Assembly (NCBI RefSeq): GCF_000420705.1
Contig: NZ_ATVL01000007.1
Location: 620,001-684,000 of the forward strand
Reading direction: 5' to 3'
DNA from: Hymenobacter norwichensis DSM 15439
GTDB taxonomy: Bacteria > Bacteroidota > Bacteroidia > Cytophagales > Hymenobacteraceae
Length of the DNA: 64,000 bases
Shown here piece by piece: positions 43,409-51,905 of this stretch (the stretch's first letter is position 1; each line of letters opens with the position of its first letter). The notes beneath the pieces were generated by a model. That model was not told the DNA's origin. It saw only the letters and a list, made by a program, of their open reading frames with translations, and made no database searches. The translations under genes and the position numbers were made by a program.

Positions 43409-43960
43409 TCACCCAAAAGTTGTAGGTACGCCTAACTCTCGCGCCAACGGGGCCGCCGCCGAGGCATAGAGTAACGGCAGCAACTCATTCACGGCCGGCG
43501 CAAACTCCACGCGGTAGTCTTCGTGCAACTTAATGATTTGCTTTAGTACCTCGTGGGTGCGCCGGGCCAGATGTTGCAGCAGCAACTGAGTGGGGCCATG
43601 GAGCCGGGCCACCGCCTCGGGCTGATGCCGCAGCACGTTGGTGAGTAGCCGCAGGGTCAGCTCGATTTCGCCTTGCGTGTCGCCGGTAATGCGGGCGTGA
43701 TAGGTGAGACGGGCTTGCAACTGCCGTACAATATGCAGTAAATCGTTGGGGGTTTGATGGTAGCCGCGCACTGGGTCGTCTACCTGCGTGCGTAGCCGCT
43801 CGCGCCGGGTTTCCAGCGCATCGTCGCCCTCCAGCAACCGAAACGTAAGCTGCTCGGTTAGCACGGCATCCTGCGCCACCAACCGGGCCAGCAGCTGGTC
43901 TTTTTCTTTTTGCGGAAGGTTGAACAGGGCTTTGCGCAGGTCAGGAGAAAGGGTAGGCAT
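43409..43960 (-). CDS. Hypothetical helical protein
   Basis: 183 residues, not recognised. All-helical by appearance, no signal peptide, rich in Leu/Arg/Gln. The start (LSPDLRKALFNLPQKEKDQLLARLV) and the repeated charge pattern (RRERLRTQVDD, VRQLQARLTYHARITGDTQG) suggest a cytoplasmic helical bundle. It follows the PQQ-dehydrogenase gene on the same strand, separated by an inverted heptamer spacer. Codon use matches the genome. Confidence 0.6.
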   Translation of the reverse strand: MPTLSPDLRKALFNLPQKEKDQLLARLVAQDAVLTEQLTFRLLEGDDALETRRERLRTQVDDPVRGYHQTPNDLLHIVRQLQARLTYHARITGDTQGEIELTLRLLTNVLRHQPEAVARLHGPTQLLLQHLARRTHEVLKQIIKLHEDYRVEFAPAVNELLPLLYASAAAPLARELGVPTTFG

Positions 43961-43971
43961 GCTTTAGGAGG

Positions 43972-44024
43972 AGTTTAGAATTAGAAGTTGGGAGCTAGTT
44001 TCACTTTCTAGCTCCCAACTTCTA
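43972..44024. repeat. Inverted heptamer-repeat spacer after the sugar dehydrogenase gene
   Basis: Left heptamers AGTTTAG, AATTAGA, AGTTGGG, AGCTAGT (43972-43999); right ACTTTCT, AGCTCCC, AACTTCT (44003-44023). Perfect 16-base arms at 43983-43998 and 44008-44023. The dehydrogenase stop TAG lies in the right tract. Confidence 0.7.
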
Positions 44025-45242
44025 GCTTTTCTTCTTCGGCTTTGCTGATGGCTTACTGTCACCAGCGTATGCCACGCGGTAAATCACGCCGTTGTCGTCG
44101 TCAGATACCAGCAACGAGCCGTCGGTGGCCTGTACGATGGCGCAGGGCCGCCCGAACTCCGATTTGCCATCTTCAACCAACCAGCCGGTCACGAAATCCT
44201 CGAACTGCTGGGGCTGGCCCTGCTCGTTGAAATGCACCCGCACAATCTTGTAGCCCGAGGGCTGGGCGCGGTTCCAGGAGCCGTGCATGGTCACGAAAGC
44301 ATCGTTCTGGTACTCTTTTGGAAACTGCTGAGCCTTGTTGAACACCAGCCCCAGCGGCGCGGAATGCGCCTTATAGAGCAATAGTGGGCGCACGGCTTTG
44401 GCGTCGAACTGCTCGTAAGTTTCGCCCGATTTGGGTTTGTTGGCGGGGTAGGGCTTGCCATCGGCAATGATGCTGGGCCAGCCGTAGTTGGCGCCGGCCT
44501 TCAGCTGGTTGAACTCCTCCTGCTGGTCTTCATCACCAAGCCAATCAATGCCGTGGTCCATGCCAAACAAGGCCTTGGTGGTCGGGTGCCAGTCGAAGCC
44601 AATGGTATTGCGCAGGCCGGTGGCGTACACGCGCCGCCCCGAGCCGTCGGTGCTGACTTCCAGCAGGGTGGCGTTTTCGGGGTTGTCTTCGTCGCAGGCG
44701 TTGCAGGTGCTGCCCACCGAGAGGTAGAGCTTGCCATCAGGCCCGAAGTTGAGGGTGCGGTTGGCGTGCTGGCCGGCGTCGGGTAGGTCTTTATACAGCA
44801 TTTTCAGCTCGCCGAGGGTACCGTCGGCTTTCACGTCAGCCACGTATAACTCGCGCACGGCGGCCATGTAGAGCTTACCGTCTTTGAGGGCCAGCCCGTG
44901 CAGGTGCGGCTTTTGGGCTACTTGCTTGGTGGTTTCCACCTTGCCGTCTTTGTTGGCGTCGCGCAGCAGCGTAACAGTGCCTTTCACTCGGTTGCTCACG
45001 TATAGGTCGCCGTTTGGAGCTTGCGCCAGCATACGGGGCATGTCTAGGTTTTCGGCGTATTTGCTGACGGTGAAGCCGGACGGCGCTTTTAGAGTAGCTA
45101 CTCGTTCGGGGGTGGCCGGTAGCTTCTTGGGCAGATAGATGTTGCCCTGCATCTGGAATGGCGTGCCTTCGGGTGGTACGTTTTGGGCAATGGTAGAGAA
45201 ACCTGCCAGTAAAATAGTGACTAGTAAAACAGTCGTTTTCAT
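44022..45242 (-). CDS. Secreted PQQ-type sugar dehydrogenase (sorbosone/glucose dehydrogenase fold)
   Basis: 406 residues from the ATG at 45242. Signal peptide 1-19 (LLVTILLAGFSTIAQ). Six-bladed propeller of the soluble glucose/sorbosone dehydrogenase family: MPRMLAQAPNGDLYVSNRV, HLHGLALKDGKLY, HANRTLNFGPDGKLYLSVGSTCNACDE, GLRNTIGFDWHP, MDHGIDWLGDEDQQEE, NYGWPSI and HGSWNRA. Oxidises aldoses in the periplasm if PQQ is supplied; many Bacteroidota members lack PQQ synthesis, so cofactor use is unproven. Ends in a Lys-rich tail. Probably transcribed with the two anchored proteins upstream. Confidence 0.88.
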   Translation of the reverse strand: MKTTVLLVTILLAGFSTIAQNVPPEGTPFQMQGNIYLPKKLPATPERVATLKAPSGFTVSKYAENLDMPRMLAQAPNGDLYVSNRVKGTVTLLRDANKDGKVETTKQVAQKPHLHGLALKDGKLYMAAVRELYVADVKADGTLGELKMLYKDLPDAGQHANRTLNFGPDGKLYLSVGSTCNACDEDNPENATLLEVSTDGSGRRVYATGLRNTIGFDWHPTTKALFGMDHGIDWLGDEDQQEEFNQLKAGANYGWPSIIADGKPYPANKPKSGETYEQFDAKAVRPLLLYKAHSAPLGLVFNKAQQFPKEYQNDAFVTMHGSWNRAQPSGYKIVRVHFNEQGQPQQFEDFVTGWLVEDGKSEFGRPCAIVQATDGSLLVSDDDNGVIYRVAYAGDSKPSAKPKKKS

Positions 45243-45311
45243 GAGAAAAGAGAAGCAGAAAAGGTGCTTCTGTTCAACTGTTTTTGCCGAGCTTAAGTTA
45301 CGTTTAGGCAT

Positions 45312-46049
45312 CTAGCCAGTGCGCCACTGCCGATACAGGCGAATGGCGGTGAGGAGTGTCAACAAGAGTAGCAGGAGTGTGGTGTTGCGCCAGTCCGGGT
45401 GAAAGAGGGTAGTATACGTTTTGGGAGAGAAGAGCGGTTGCAACCAACTACTCAGCTGTTGCTCGATAGGTACATAGGGATAATAGGGAATGACATCAGG
45501 TCCAGAAGGAAAATTATTATCGGCGTAAATAAAACTTGGTATCACCATACCACGACACTCAATTCTACGAAATACCGGTTCTCGGTATACATAGATTTTT
45601 GTGAGTGTACTTCGAGTGTCAAGCCAGAAAAGTACATCTGAACGTTTCTGCAATGAGCTAATTGTTCTGTCCATTTCCTCCACTTTAGGTACAGAGTGAA
45701 ATTGGTATTCTATGCCTTTAAAAGGCTTGTTATAAGAATTATTTGGGAGAGCAAAATCTAGTTGTCTGGAGAAGAAAAAGTCATCTAATGGAGTTAACGA
45801 TACAAACATGTTAGGTAAGTCAGCTTGTCTGACGTCCGCAACAGGCAGAGCTGGGTCAAGCCGATTGGTATATAAACCAGGTTGTAAAGGAAGTGGCGCA
45901 AACGAAGCAAAGAGAGACCCATATTTAACCGGAATATGTGGCAAGATCACCACACAACCTATCCACAGCAGCCACGCTAGCGCCAACAGGCCCGGTGGGA
46001 ACAGTAGCGGCCGGCGGTGGCGGCGGGGCAGATAGAGCGTGTTGGTCAT
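45312..46049 (-). CDS. Anchored hypothetical protein, paralogue A
   Basis: 245 residues from the ATG at 46049. N-terminus TNTLYLPRRHRRPLLFPPG leads into a membrane helix (LLALAWLLWIGCVVIL); a soluble middle (residues 45-215) and a C-terminal helix LLLLLLTLLTAIRLYRQW follow. Middle has FHSVPKVEEMDRTISSLQK and FWLDTRSTLTKIYVY. It is a paralogue of the next gene upstream, with near-identical N-terminal 30 residues and weak similarity after. The middle of the gene is AT-rich compared with its ends. Function unknown; topology suggests a periplasmic domain held by two helices. Confidence 0.65.
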   Translation of the reverse strand: MTNTLYLPRRHRRPLLFPPGLLALAWLLWIGCVVILPHIPVKYGSLFASFAPLPLQPGLYTNRLDPALPVADVRQADLPNMFVSLTPLDDFFFSRQLDFALPNNSYNKPFKGIEYQFHSVPKVEEMDRTISSLQKRSDVLFWLDTRSTLTKIYVYREPVFRRIECRGMVIPSFIYADNNFPSGPDVIPYYPYVPIEQQLSSWLQPLFSPKTYTTLFHPDWRNTTLLLLLLTLLTAIRLYRQWRTG

Positions 46050-46074
46050 GGCTAACAATCCATAGGTGAATTAT

Positions 46075-46743
46075 TTACTTGTCTCGCAGTGGCCCCCACC
46101 CAAGCGCTACTAACAGCCAGATACTGGCGGCCGCTAACAGCGCGGTACCCCAGGCTGGCTTAGCCAGGTGGCTGCTGATACGGTCAAGCCAGCGTGAAAT
46201 GCCAGTAGCAGTTGGCCGGGTTTGAGTAGATACTCTTTCGGCTTCAGAAGTAGCGGAAAAGCCTGATTTGTAACGTAGTGGGAGTACGTATAGCGTTGTA
46301 ATAGACGAACGGATATCAACGAAATATTTTGAGGCGTTACTCATATTCACTTCATCAAGCGCATCTACCAAACTGCCATAGCGTGCTCGGGCATGAAAGC
46401 GCACTTGTAGACCATCAGTAGTTGAATGATAATATACAGCGCGCAGATGACGCTGTACAAGACGCAAGTTGCTGCTGTCGGCAGTAGCATTGCCGGTGAA
46501 ATCAGCAATCCGCCAGAAGCCCATGTTCCTGATTTCTTGAGCAGAAGGTAACCGAAGTACAAGTGGATCTTTCGCGCTATGCGAAGCTGGCATAGTCAGC
46601 TGCATTATTGAATAGCGGTGGAGGCGGGGCTGATTCACTAGTACCCGGCAGCCTATCAGCAGCAGAAACCCCAGCGCCAGTAAGCCGCGGGGCAACAGTA
46701 AGGGCCGGCGGTGGCGGCGGGGGAGGTGGAGCGTGTTGGTCAT
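46075..46743 (-). CDS. Anchored hypothetical protein, paralogue B
   Basis: 222 residues. Same N-terminus as paralogue A (TNTLHLPRRHRRPLLLPRG, then LLALGFLLLIGC), a soluble middle with YFVDIRSSITTLYVL that aligns with FWLDTRSTLTKIYVY of A, and a C-terminal helix (AWGTALLAAASIWLLVALGW). 25 bases separate its stop from A's start, so they form a tandem pair ahead of the sugar dehydrogenase. Not recognised. Confidence 0.65.
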   Translation of the reverse strand: MTNTLHLPRRHRRPLLLPRGLLALGFLLLIGCRVLVNQPRLHRYSIMQLTMPASHSAKDPLVLRLPSAQEIRNMGFWRIADFTGNATADSSNLRLVQRHLRAVYYHSTTDGLQVRFHARARYGSLVDALDEVNMSNASKYFVDIRSSITTLYVLPLRYKSGFSATSEAERVSTQTRPTATGISRWLDRISSHLAKPAWGTALLAAASIWLLVALGWGPLRDK

Positions 46744-46862
46744 GGCTGTGAGGAATAGATACTACACGCAGACAGATGAAGGAATATTGTCTGGAATTGC
46801 CGGCAACTCCAACCCTGACCACTGATTTTCGGTTAGCAGCAACGAATCCTTTTGCTTGCCTG

Positions 46863-49004
46863 ATGCCTACCCGTTACGCCGCGCCCTTATTGCTGCTGCC
46901 TATTTCGCTGTTTGCCCAAACCGCGCCGCCCGATACCACCCGTACCGTTCGCCTGCCCGAAGCCACTGTAACCGGCTATGGTCAGCAGCAGCCGCTGCGC
47001 CGTACGGCTGCCGCCGTGGGCGTAGTAGATGCCGCCACGTTTGAGCGGTTTCCGCAGAATGCCCTCACCCAGGCCGTCAACACGCTGCCGGGGGTGCGGC
47101 TGGAAGAACGCGCCACCGGCAGCTACCGCCTCAGTGTGCGGGGTAGCACGCTTCGCTCCCCATTTGGAGTGCGCAATGTGAAGGTGTACTACGAGGGTAT
47201 CCCATTCACCGAAGCTAGCGGCAGCACCCCGCTCAACCTGCTCGACCCTAGCCAGCTGGGCCGGTTGGAAGTGCTGAAAGGCCCTGCCGCCAGCGTGTAC
47301 GGAGCTGGTACGGGTGGGGCCGTGTTGCTCGAAAACCGCCGCCCGGTAGTGGGTGAAACACGGGTTCAAACCGGCTTTACGGCGGGTTCCTACGGTTTGC
47401 GCCGCTACACTGTGGCCGCTGAAACCGGCAGCGCCACCGGCTACTTCCGGGCCCAGTACGCCCGCCAAACCTTGGATGGCTACCGCCAGCAAAGCGCCCT
47501 GCGCCGCACCGTGCTAACCCTGGATGGCGAGCTGCGTGCTTCCGAAAAAGGCACCCTCGGCGTGCACGCCCTCTACACCGACCTCGACTACCAGATACCC
47601 GGCAGCCTCACCCGCGCCCAGTTTGATGCCGACCCGCGCCAGGCCCGCCCGAGTACCACTACTGCGCCTGGCACCGTGGCCCAGCAGGCCAGCTATGCCT
47701 CCCGTACCGCGTTGCTCGGCGTGACGTATGAGTACCGCTTCACCGACCGGATTTCCAGCAAAACAACCCTCTACGGCACGGGTAGTACTATTGCCACGCC
47801 GTTTCTGGTAGATTTGGAGCGCAACACTCCCGTGGGCGGTGGCGGCCGCACGGCGCTTAACTACCGCACCACGCTGGCTGGCCGCACGCTGCGCTTGCAA
47901 GGTGGCGCCGAGCTGCAAACAAGCTTCGAGAGTTCCCGCAACTACCAGAACCGCGGTGGCACGCCCGGACCACTGCGCTACGACGACGAAATCCGGACGC
48001 TCACGGGCTTTGGCTTCGCGCAAGCTGATTACGAGCTACCCGCGGGGTTTCTGCTGACGGCCGGGGCCAGCTACAACCGCCTGCGCTACCGCATCAACCG
48101 CCTGACCGAAGCCGTGACACCACCGCTGCAAGGATACCAGACGGAGCGCAACTTTCAGCCTCGGCTGGCGCCTCGGTTGGCTTTGCTCAAAGAGCTGACT
48201 TCTCTGGTATCGGTGTACGGTAGCGTGAGCAGTGGCTTCTCGCCGCCGACCGAAGAGGAAATCCGCCCGTCCAACGGGTCCATCAACACGGCCTTGCAGG
48301 CCGAGCGGGGCACCAGCTACGAAGTGGGCACCCGCGGCACTCTGTTCAATCAGCGCCTGAATTTCGATGTGGCCGCCTACAATTTTCGCCTGCGTGAAAC
48401 CATCGTTACGCGCACCGACGAGCTGGGGACGCAACTGTTTGCTAACTCCGGCAATACCCGCCAGCGCGGTGTGGAAGCCGCACTGAGCGGCTGGTTGTGG
48501 CAGCAGCGGGAATTAGTAAGCGAATCGACTTTGGTTGGACCTGCTGGAGCCAGTGTCACCTATCGAGAGGAAAAAGTAGTTGGTGCGGTACGGGCCTTTG
48601 CCAGTTACGCCTACAATCACTACCGGTTCGGGCGCTACGAGTCGGGCGGCAACGACTTCAGCGGCAACTGCCTCACCGGTACTGCCCCCCACACGCTCAG
48701 CGCCGGTCTCGATTTCAGCGAAAAGCATGGCTTCTACCTCAGCCCAACTACCAACCACCAGGCGCGCATTTTCCTCAACGACGCCAATACCGTATCGGCG
48801 CCGGGCTATTGGACGTTTGCCTCCCGTGCGGGCTGGCGCCGCACCCTAGGCCGGCTGGAATTGGATGTATTCGGCGGCATCGAAAACGCCACTAACCGCC
48901 GCTACAGCCTTGGCAACGACCTCAATGCCTTTGGTAACCGCTATTTCCAGCCTGCCCCTGGCCGCAACTACTACGGCGGTGCGCAAGTGACGGTGAAATT
49001 GTGA
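46863..49004 (+). CDS. TonB-dependent outer-membrane receptor
   Basis: 713 residues from the ATG at 46863; the frame is open to 46776 without a better start. Signal peptide ends PISLFAQT. A TonB-box-like VRLPEATVTG precedes the plug (PQNALTQAVNTLPGVRLEE, YRLSVRGSTLRSPFGVRNV, LEVLKGPAASVYGAGTGGAV). Barrel extends to the C-terminus ending ...GGAQVTVKL. Lacks the SusC-type N-terminal repeat. The layout fits siderophore or cobalamin-type receptors, but no linked gene fixes the substrate. The stop codon sits in an octamer repeat tract. Confidence 0.9.
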   Translation: MPTRYAAPLLLLPISLFAQTAPPDTTRTVRLPEATVTGYGQQQPLRRTAAAVGVVDAATFERFPQNALTQAVNTLPGVRLEERATGSYRLSVRGSTLRSPFGVRNVKVYYEGIPFTEASGSTPLNLLDPSQLGRLEVLKGPAASVYGAGTGGAVLLENRRPVVGETRVQTGFTAGSYGLRRYTVAAETGSATGYFRAQYARQTLDGYRQQSALRRTVLTLDGELRASEKGTLGVHALYTDLDYQIPGSLTRAQFDADPRQARPSTTTAPGTVAQQASYASRTALLGVTYEYRFTDRISSKTTLYGTGSTIATPFLVDLERNTPVGGGGRTALNYRTTLAGRTLRLQGGAELQTSFESSRNYQNRGGTPGPLRYDDEIRTLTGFGFAQADYELPAGFLLTAGASYNRLRYRINRLTEAVTPPLQGYQTERNFQPRLAPRLALLKELTSLVSVYGSVSSGFSPPTEEEIRPSNGSINTALQAERGTSYEVGTRGTLFNQRLNFDVAAYNFRLRETIVTRTDELGTQLFANSGNTRQRGVEAALSGWLWQQRELVSESTLVGPAGASVTYREEKVVGAVRAFASYAYNHYRFGRYESGGNDFSGNCLTGTAPHTLSAGLDFSEKHGFYLSPTTNHQARIFLNDANTVSAPGYWTFASRAGWRRTLGRLELDVFGGIENATNRRYSLGNDLNAFGNRYFQPAPGRNYYGGAQVTVKL

Positions 49005-49147
49005 GATGGTGAAGTTGTGAGTTTGATGTTCTGCTTGCGTGAGTGGCGCATGTGGTGCAAAAAGCCCGTCATGCTGAGCATAGCATGACGGGCTTTTTGC
49101 AGGTTTACAACCTAATATTCACCATTTCACCACCTCACAATTTCACC
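48992..49147. repeat. Inverted octamer tracts embracing a terminator, with both gene ends inside
   Basis: Left 48992-49023: GGTGAAAT, TGTGAGAT, GGTGAAGT, TGTGAGTT. Right 49116-49147: TATTCACC, ATTTCACC, ACCTCACA, ATTTCACC. Both convergent genes end GTGAAATTGTGA, each stop being in its tract. Confidence 0.7.
49057..49100. terminator. Bidirectional terminator between TonB receptor and oxidoreductase
   Basis: GCAAAAAGCCCGTCATGCT (49057-49075), loop GAGCAT, then its exact inverse complement (49082-49100). 19 perfect pairs with A- and T-runs. Confidence 0.9.
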
Positions 49148-50295
49148 TTCTTCCCAGTGCGGGCGGCCTCGTAGATGGCCATGATGATGCGGATGTCTTT
49201 GAGGCCTTCCTCGCCGGGCGTTTTGGGAGTTTTGTTTTCCAGCACGCATTCGGCCATGTGGTCCAGTTCGGCGGCAAACTGGTTGCCCTCCTTGAGGCTC
49301 ACTTTCATGTCGCCTTCCTTGGTGCCGATGGTCATGTTGTGCTCGTAGTAGTCGGTGGCGGGGTCCAGATCCAGGAAGGCTTTGTCGCCGAACACCCGGT
49401 AGCGCTTCACCTCCTGAATGCTGTAGGAGCTGGTGCAGGAAGCCAGCACGCCACTGGGGAAGCGCAGCGTGAAGTGAATGGTGTCTTCCACTTCCTTGAA
49501 GCGCGGGTCAGATTTGTCGCTGAATTCTTGGGCGGTTACTTCGGTGGGCTCCTCGCCGGTGAGGTAACGGGTGGCGTTCAAGGAGTAAATGCCAATGTCC
49601 ATGAGTGAGCCGCCGCCCGCCAGCTTTTTCACTACGCGCCACGCTTCGGCGGGCTCCTCAGTGGGTTTTACAATGCGGCCGTGGTCGGCGGTAATCTGGC
49701 GCAGCTTACCCAATTCGCCTTTTTTGATGCGCGCAATGGCATCAAGGTTGAAGGGCTCGAACTGGGCGCGGTAGGCTACCATTAGCTTTTTACCGGCTTT
49801 GTTGCAGGCATCAATCATCTTTTGGCAATCTTCCACCGATGTCGCCATCGGCTTCTCGGTCAGCACGTGCTTGCCGGCTTTGGCGGCCCGCAGCGTGTAC
49901 TCTAGGTGCATAGACGGCGGCAGCACGATGTACACCACATCCACGGCCGGATTGTCTTTGATGGAATCGAAATTCTGGTAGCTGTAAATGTTTTTGGTGT
50001 CTACGCCGTACTCGGCGGCCAGCTTTTGGGCCTTGTCGGGTGAGCCGCTGACCAGGGCGGTGATTTTGGCGTGCTTACAGTCTTTGAAAGCAGGCATCAT
50101 TTGCTGGGTGGCAAACTTGCCGAGGCCCACAATGGCGAAGCCGAGCTTGCGTTGGTTGTCGTTTTGCATAGCGGCAAGAGGTTCGGAGAAGGGCAGCGCG
50201 ACGGCGGGGCCGGCCACCGTGGCAACGGCTGCTGTAAGGCTCGCCTGCCGTAGAAACTGCCGGCGCGACTCCGTGGAGTTGGAATTGGAAAGCAT
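49135..50295 (-). CDS. Tat-exported Gfo/Idh/MocA family oxidoreductase
   Basis: 386 residues from the ATG at 50295. Twin-arginine signal ESRRQFLRQASLTAAVATVA. Rossmann fold begins GFAIVGLGKFATQQ; EKPMATSVEDC carries the catalytic-region lysine, and GGGSLMDIGIYSLNATRY is the usual C-terminal-domain motif. This resembles glucose-fructose oxidoreductase, which carries tightly bound NADP into the periplasm. Acts on a sugar or cyclitol not identifiable here. Half of a LacI-type operator (ATAGACGTTTGC, 50406-50417) lies 111 bases upstream. Confidence 0.9.
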   Translation of the reverse strand: MLSNSNSTESRRQFLRQASLTAAVATVAGPAVALPFSEPLAAMQNDNQRKLGFAIVGLGKFATQQMMPAFKDCKHAKITALVSGSPDKAQKLAAEYGVDTKNIYSYQNFDSIKDNPAVDVVYIVLPPSMHLEYTLRAAKAGKHVLTEKPMATSVEDCQKMIDACNKAGKKLMVAYRAQFEPFNLDAIARIKKGELGKLRQITADHGRIVKPTEEPAEAWRVVKKLAGGGSLMDIGIYSLNATRYLTGEEPTEVTAQEFSDKSDPRFKEVEDTIHFTLRFPSGVLASCTSSYSIQEVKRYRVFGDKAFLDLDPATDYYEHNMTIGTKEGDMKVSLKEGNQFAAELDHMAECVLENKTPKTPGEEGLKDIRIIMAIYEAARTGKKVKL

Positions 50296-50455
50296 AGAGA
50301 AAAAGTGGTTCCTCTCAAACAGAACGGGCGAATGGGGCAGCGCGTTATGTTTCAATCTATTAAGCAGCGGGGTATAAGCAATAAGTAGCCGAGGGTAAAC
50401 TGCTCATAGACGTTTGCACAAGAGGTGTTACTGCTGCCTACCCGCTTAAAGCGGC

Positions 50456-50498
50456 GCCCCGCGCCTTATGTACCAGATAAAGCACACAGGCGCGGGGC
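50456..50498 (-). terminator. Possible hairpin after the Usp gene
   Basis: GCCCCGCGCCT (50456-50466) and AGGCGCGGGGC (50488-50498), 11 perfect GC-rich pairs, 21-base loop, no T-run. Confidence 0.45.
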
Positions 50499-50524
50499 GA
50501 AGACGTAGGGCTTGTACTTCCCGC

Positions 50525-51343
50525 TTAGGTTACGGCCGGCAGCAACAGCACCGGCACCGGGCTGTGCAGCACCAGCTGCGACGATACGCTGTGGTTGAAC
50601 ATGTGTCCGAAAAAGCTGCGGCGCCGCGCAATAACCACCAGCAAATCGGCTTGCTTGTCTAGCTGCGCCTGCAAAACGCCCTCCGATGCTCGGCGGCAGC
50701 GCACCCCGTAGCCTTGCACCAACGCCGTCTCCGGAAGCAGCCCGCTGTCCTGCACACTAGCTACGGCGGGCTTGGAGTCGTCGCTGTGCTCAGGCTCGGC
50801 CACGTACGCCACCGTAATACCGGGCGCAAGGGCCGCCAGTAGTTGCTGCGCGCCTTCTGCTACCGGCGCACTCAACTGAAACGGCTCCCCGTCGGCGGCT
50901 ACTACCACCTGCGTCGGTACCGTGGCCGCCTGCCCCACCGACACCACCAGCAGCGGCAGCGACACCGCCCGCAAGAGATTCAGCGAGGTGGTGGTCACTA
51001 ACTCGTCGGGGATTCGGGTGCTGTCGGGCTTGCCCAGCACCAGCAGCAGCGGCTGATACTTTTCCAGGGCCTGCTGCGTGGCCTCCGTGATACCCGCCAC
51101 CGACGCTTCGACGGTGGTGGGGGCAGTGAGCGGGGCCGTCCGTTCGGCCAGCGCCGCGGCTACTTCACCTTCACTCATGCGCTGAATGTAGCCGTTGAAG
51201 GCATCGGGGTCGAGCAGACTTTCCCGGCGAATGTGCAGCAGCACCAACGAAGCCCCCAGTTTGGTGGCCAGTTTATCGGCGTAGGTGAGGGCCTGGTCGG
51301 CGGCGGGCGTGAAATCGGTCAGAACAAGCAAGCAGGCAGCCAT
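50525..51343 (-). CDS. Universal stress protein with two Usp domains
   Basis: 272 residues. N-terminal Usp half: LLVLTDFTPAADQALTYADKL, LLVLGKPDSTRIPDEL, AVSLPLLVVSV. C-terminal half: VVVAADGEPFQLS through ADLLVVIARRRSFFGHMF and HSPVPVLLLPA. The G-2x-G-9x-G(S/T) ATP motif of ATP-binding Usps is not clear in either half, so it may be the non-nucleotide-binding type. Cytoplasmic; general stress role inferred from family. Confidence 0.85.
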   Translation of the reverse strand: MAACLLVLTDFTPAADQALTYADKLATKLGASLVLLHIRRESLLDPDAFNGYIQRMSEGEVAAALAERTAPLTAPTTVEASVAGITEATQQALEKYQPLLLVLGKPDSTRIPDELVTTTSLNLLRAVSLPLLVVSVGQAATVPTQVVVAADGEPFQLSAPVAEGAQQLLAALAPGITVAYVAEPEHSDDSKPAVASVQDSGLLPETALVQGYGVRCRRASEGVLQAQLDKQADLLVVIARRRSFFGHMFNHSVSSQLVLHSPVPVLLLPAVT

Positions 51344-51452
51344 AGCAAAACAAGTAACGATGGATTACGGCTCTATACGCAGGACCAGACGCATAAGCTG
51401 CACCTTGCCCAAGCAGCCTAGCGCCTCCTTCGGAAGAGAAGTAGGCTAAAAA

Positions 51453-51485
51453 GAAAAGCCTTCCGCGTGGAGCAGAAGGCTTTTC
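51453..51485 (-). terminator. Terminator after the 89-residue acidic protein gene
   Basis: GAAAAGCCTTC (51453-51463) and GAAGGCTTTTC (51475-51485), 11 perfect pairs, ending in a T-run on the minus strand (TTTTCTTTTT). Confidence 0.7.
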
Positions 51486-51505
51486 CAGAATATGTGCTGG
51501 TTAAC

Positions 51506-51775
51506 CTAGCGGTTGTTGTCGTCGATGGGGTTGTTGAAACCAGGATTGTTCATTTCGTCGGTCATGCTGGAGTTGTCGGGGTCAGGGCCGGTGGTGGCAC
51601 TGCCAGTCGGGATGCCGGTGGTTTCGTCTTCCAGCCGCTCCGACGTATCGAGTGTGCCTTCTTCGTCTTTCTTATAGCCGTAGAGCTCTTCGCGGTGCTT
51701 GCGCTGCTCTTCAGTCAGGTTAGCACCTGAGTTTGGGTCGAGAGCGGCGGCGGGGTCTTGGTTGGGTTCAGTCAT
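51506..51775 (-). CDS. Small acidic disordered protein
   Basis: 89 residues, rich in Asp, Glu, Asn, Pro, Thr and Gly, with no hydrophobic core. Central HREELYGYKKDEEGTL is the only structured-looking part; the C-terminus repeats N/P/D (MNNPGFNNPIDDNNR). No signal peptide. Such proteins are often stress- or desiccation-associated, but that is inference. Same strand and similar composition as the next disordered gene upstream; a 34-bp hairpin separates them. Confidence 0.6.
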   Translation of the reverse strand: MTEPNQDPAAALDPNSGANLTEEQRKHREELYGYKKDEEGTLDTSERLEDETTGIPTGSATTGPDPDNSSMTDEMNNPGFNNPIDDNNR

Positions 51776-51788
51776 GGCTGTGATAAGT

Positions 51789-51905
51789 AATGCTTAATTG
51801 GTAGTAGTTAGTGCATAGTTGGTAATGTCTCATGCTCAGGCTGTTCAACTCGCTTGTAATCGAACAGCCTGAGCATGAGACATTACCAACTATGCGCTAC
51901 AATTA
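51789..51905. repeat. 34-bp perfect hairpin inside inverted heptamer tracts
   Basis: Perfect arms 51813-51846 and 51862-51895, 15-base loop. Heptamers run left (AATGCTT, AATTGGT, AGTAGTT, AGTGCAT, AGTTGGT, AATGTCT, CATGCTC, 51789-51837) and right (GAGCATG, AGACATT, ACCAACT, ATGCGCT, ACAATTA, 51871-51905). The upstream gene's stop codon is in the last unit. Confidence 0.75.

Noticed and set aside
48992..49147. CRISPR-like short repeats
   Set aside because: Units of 7-8 bases are degenerate and contiguous, without unique spacers; no cas genes anywhere in the window.
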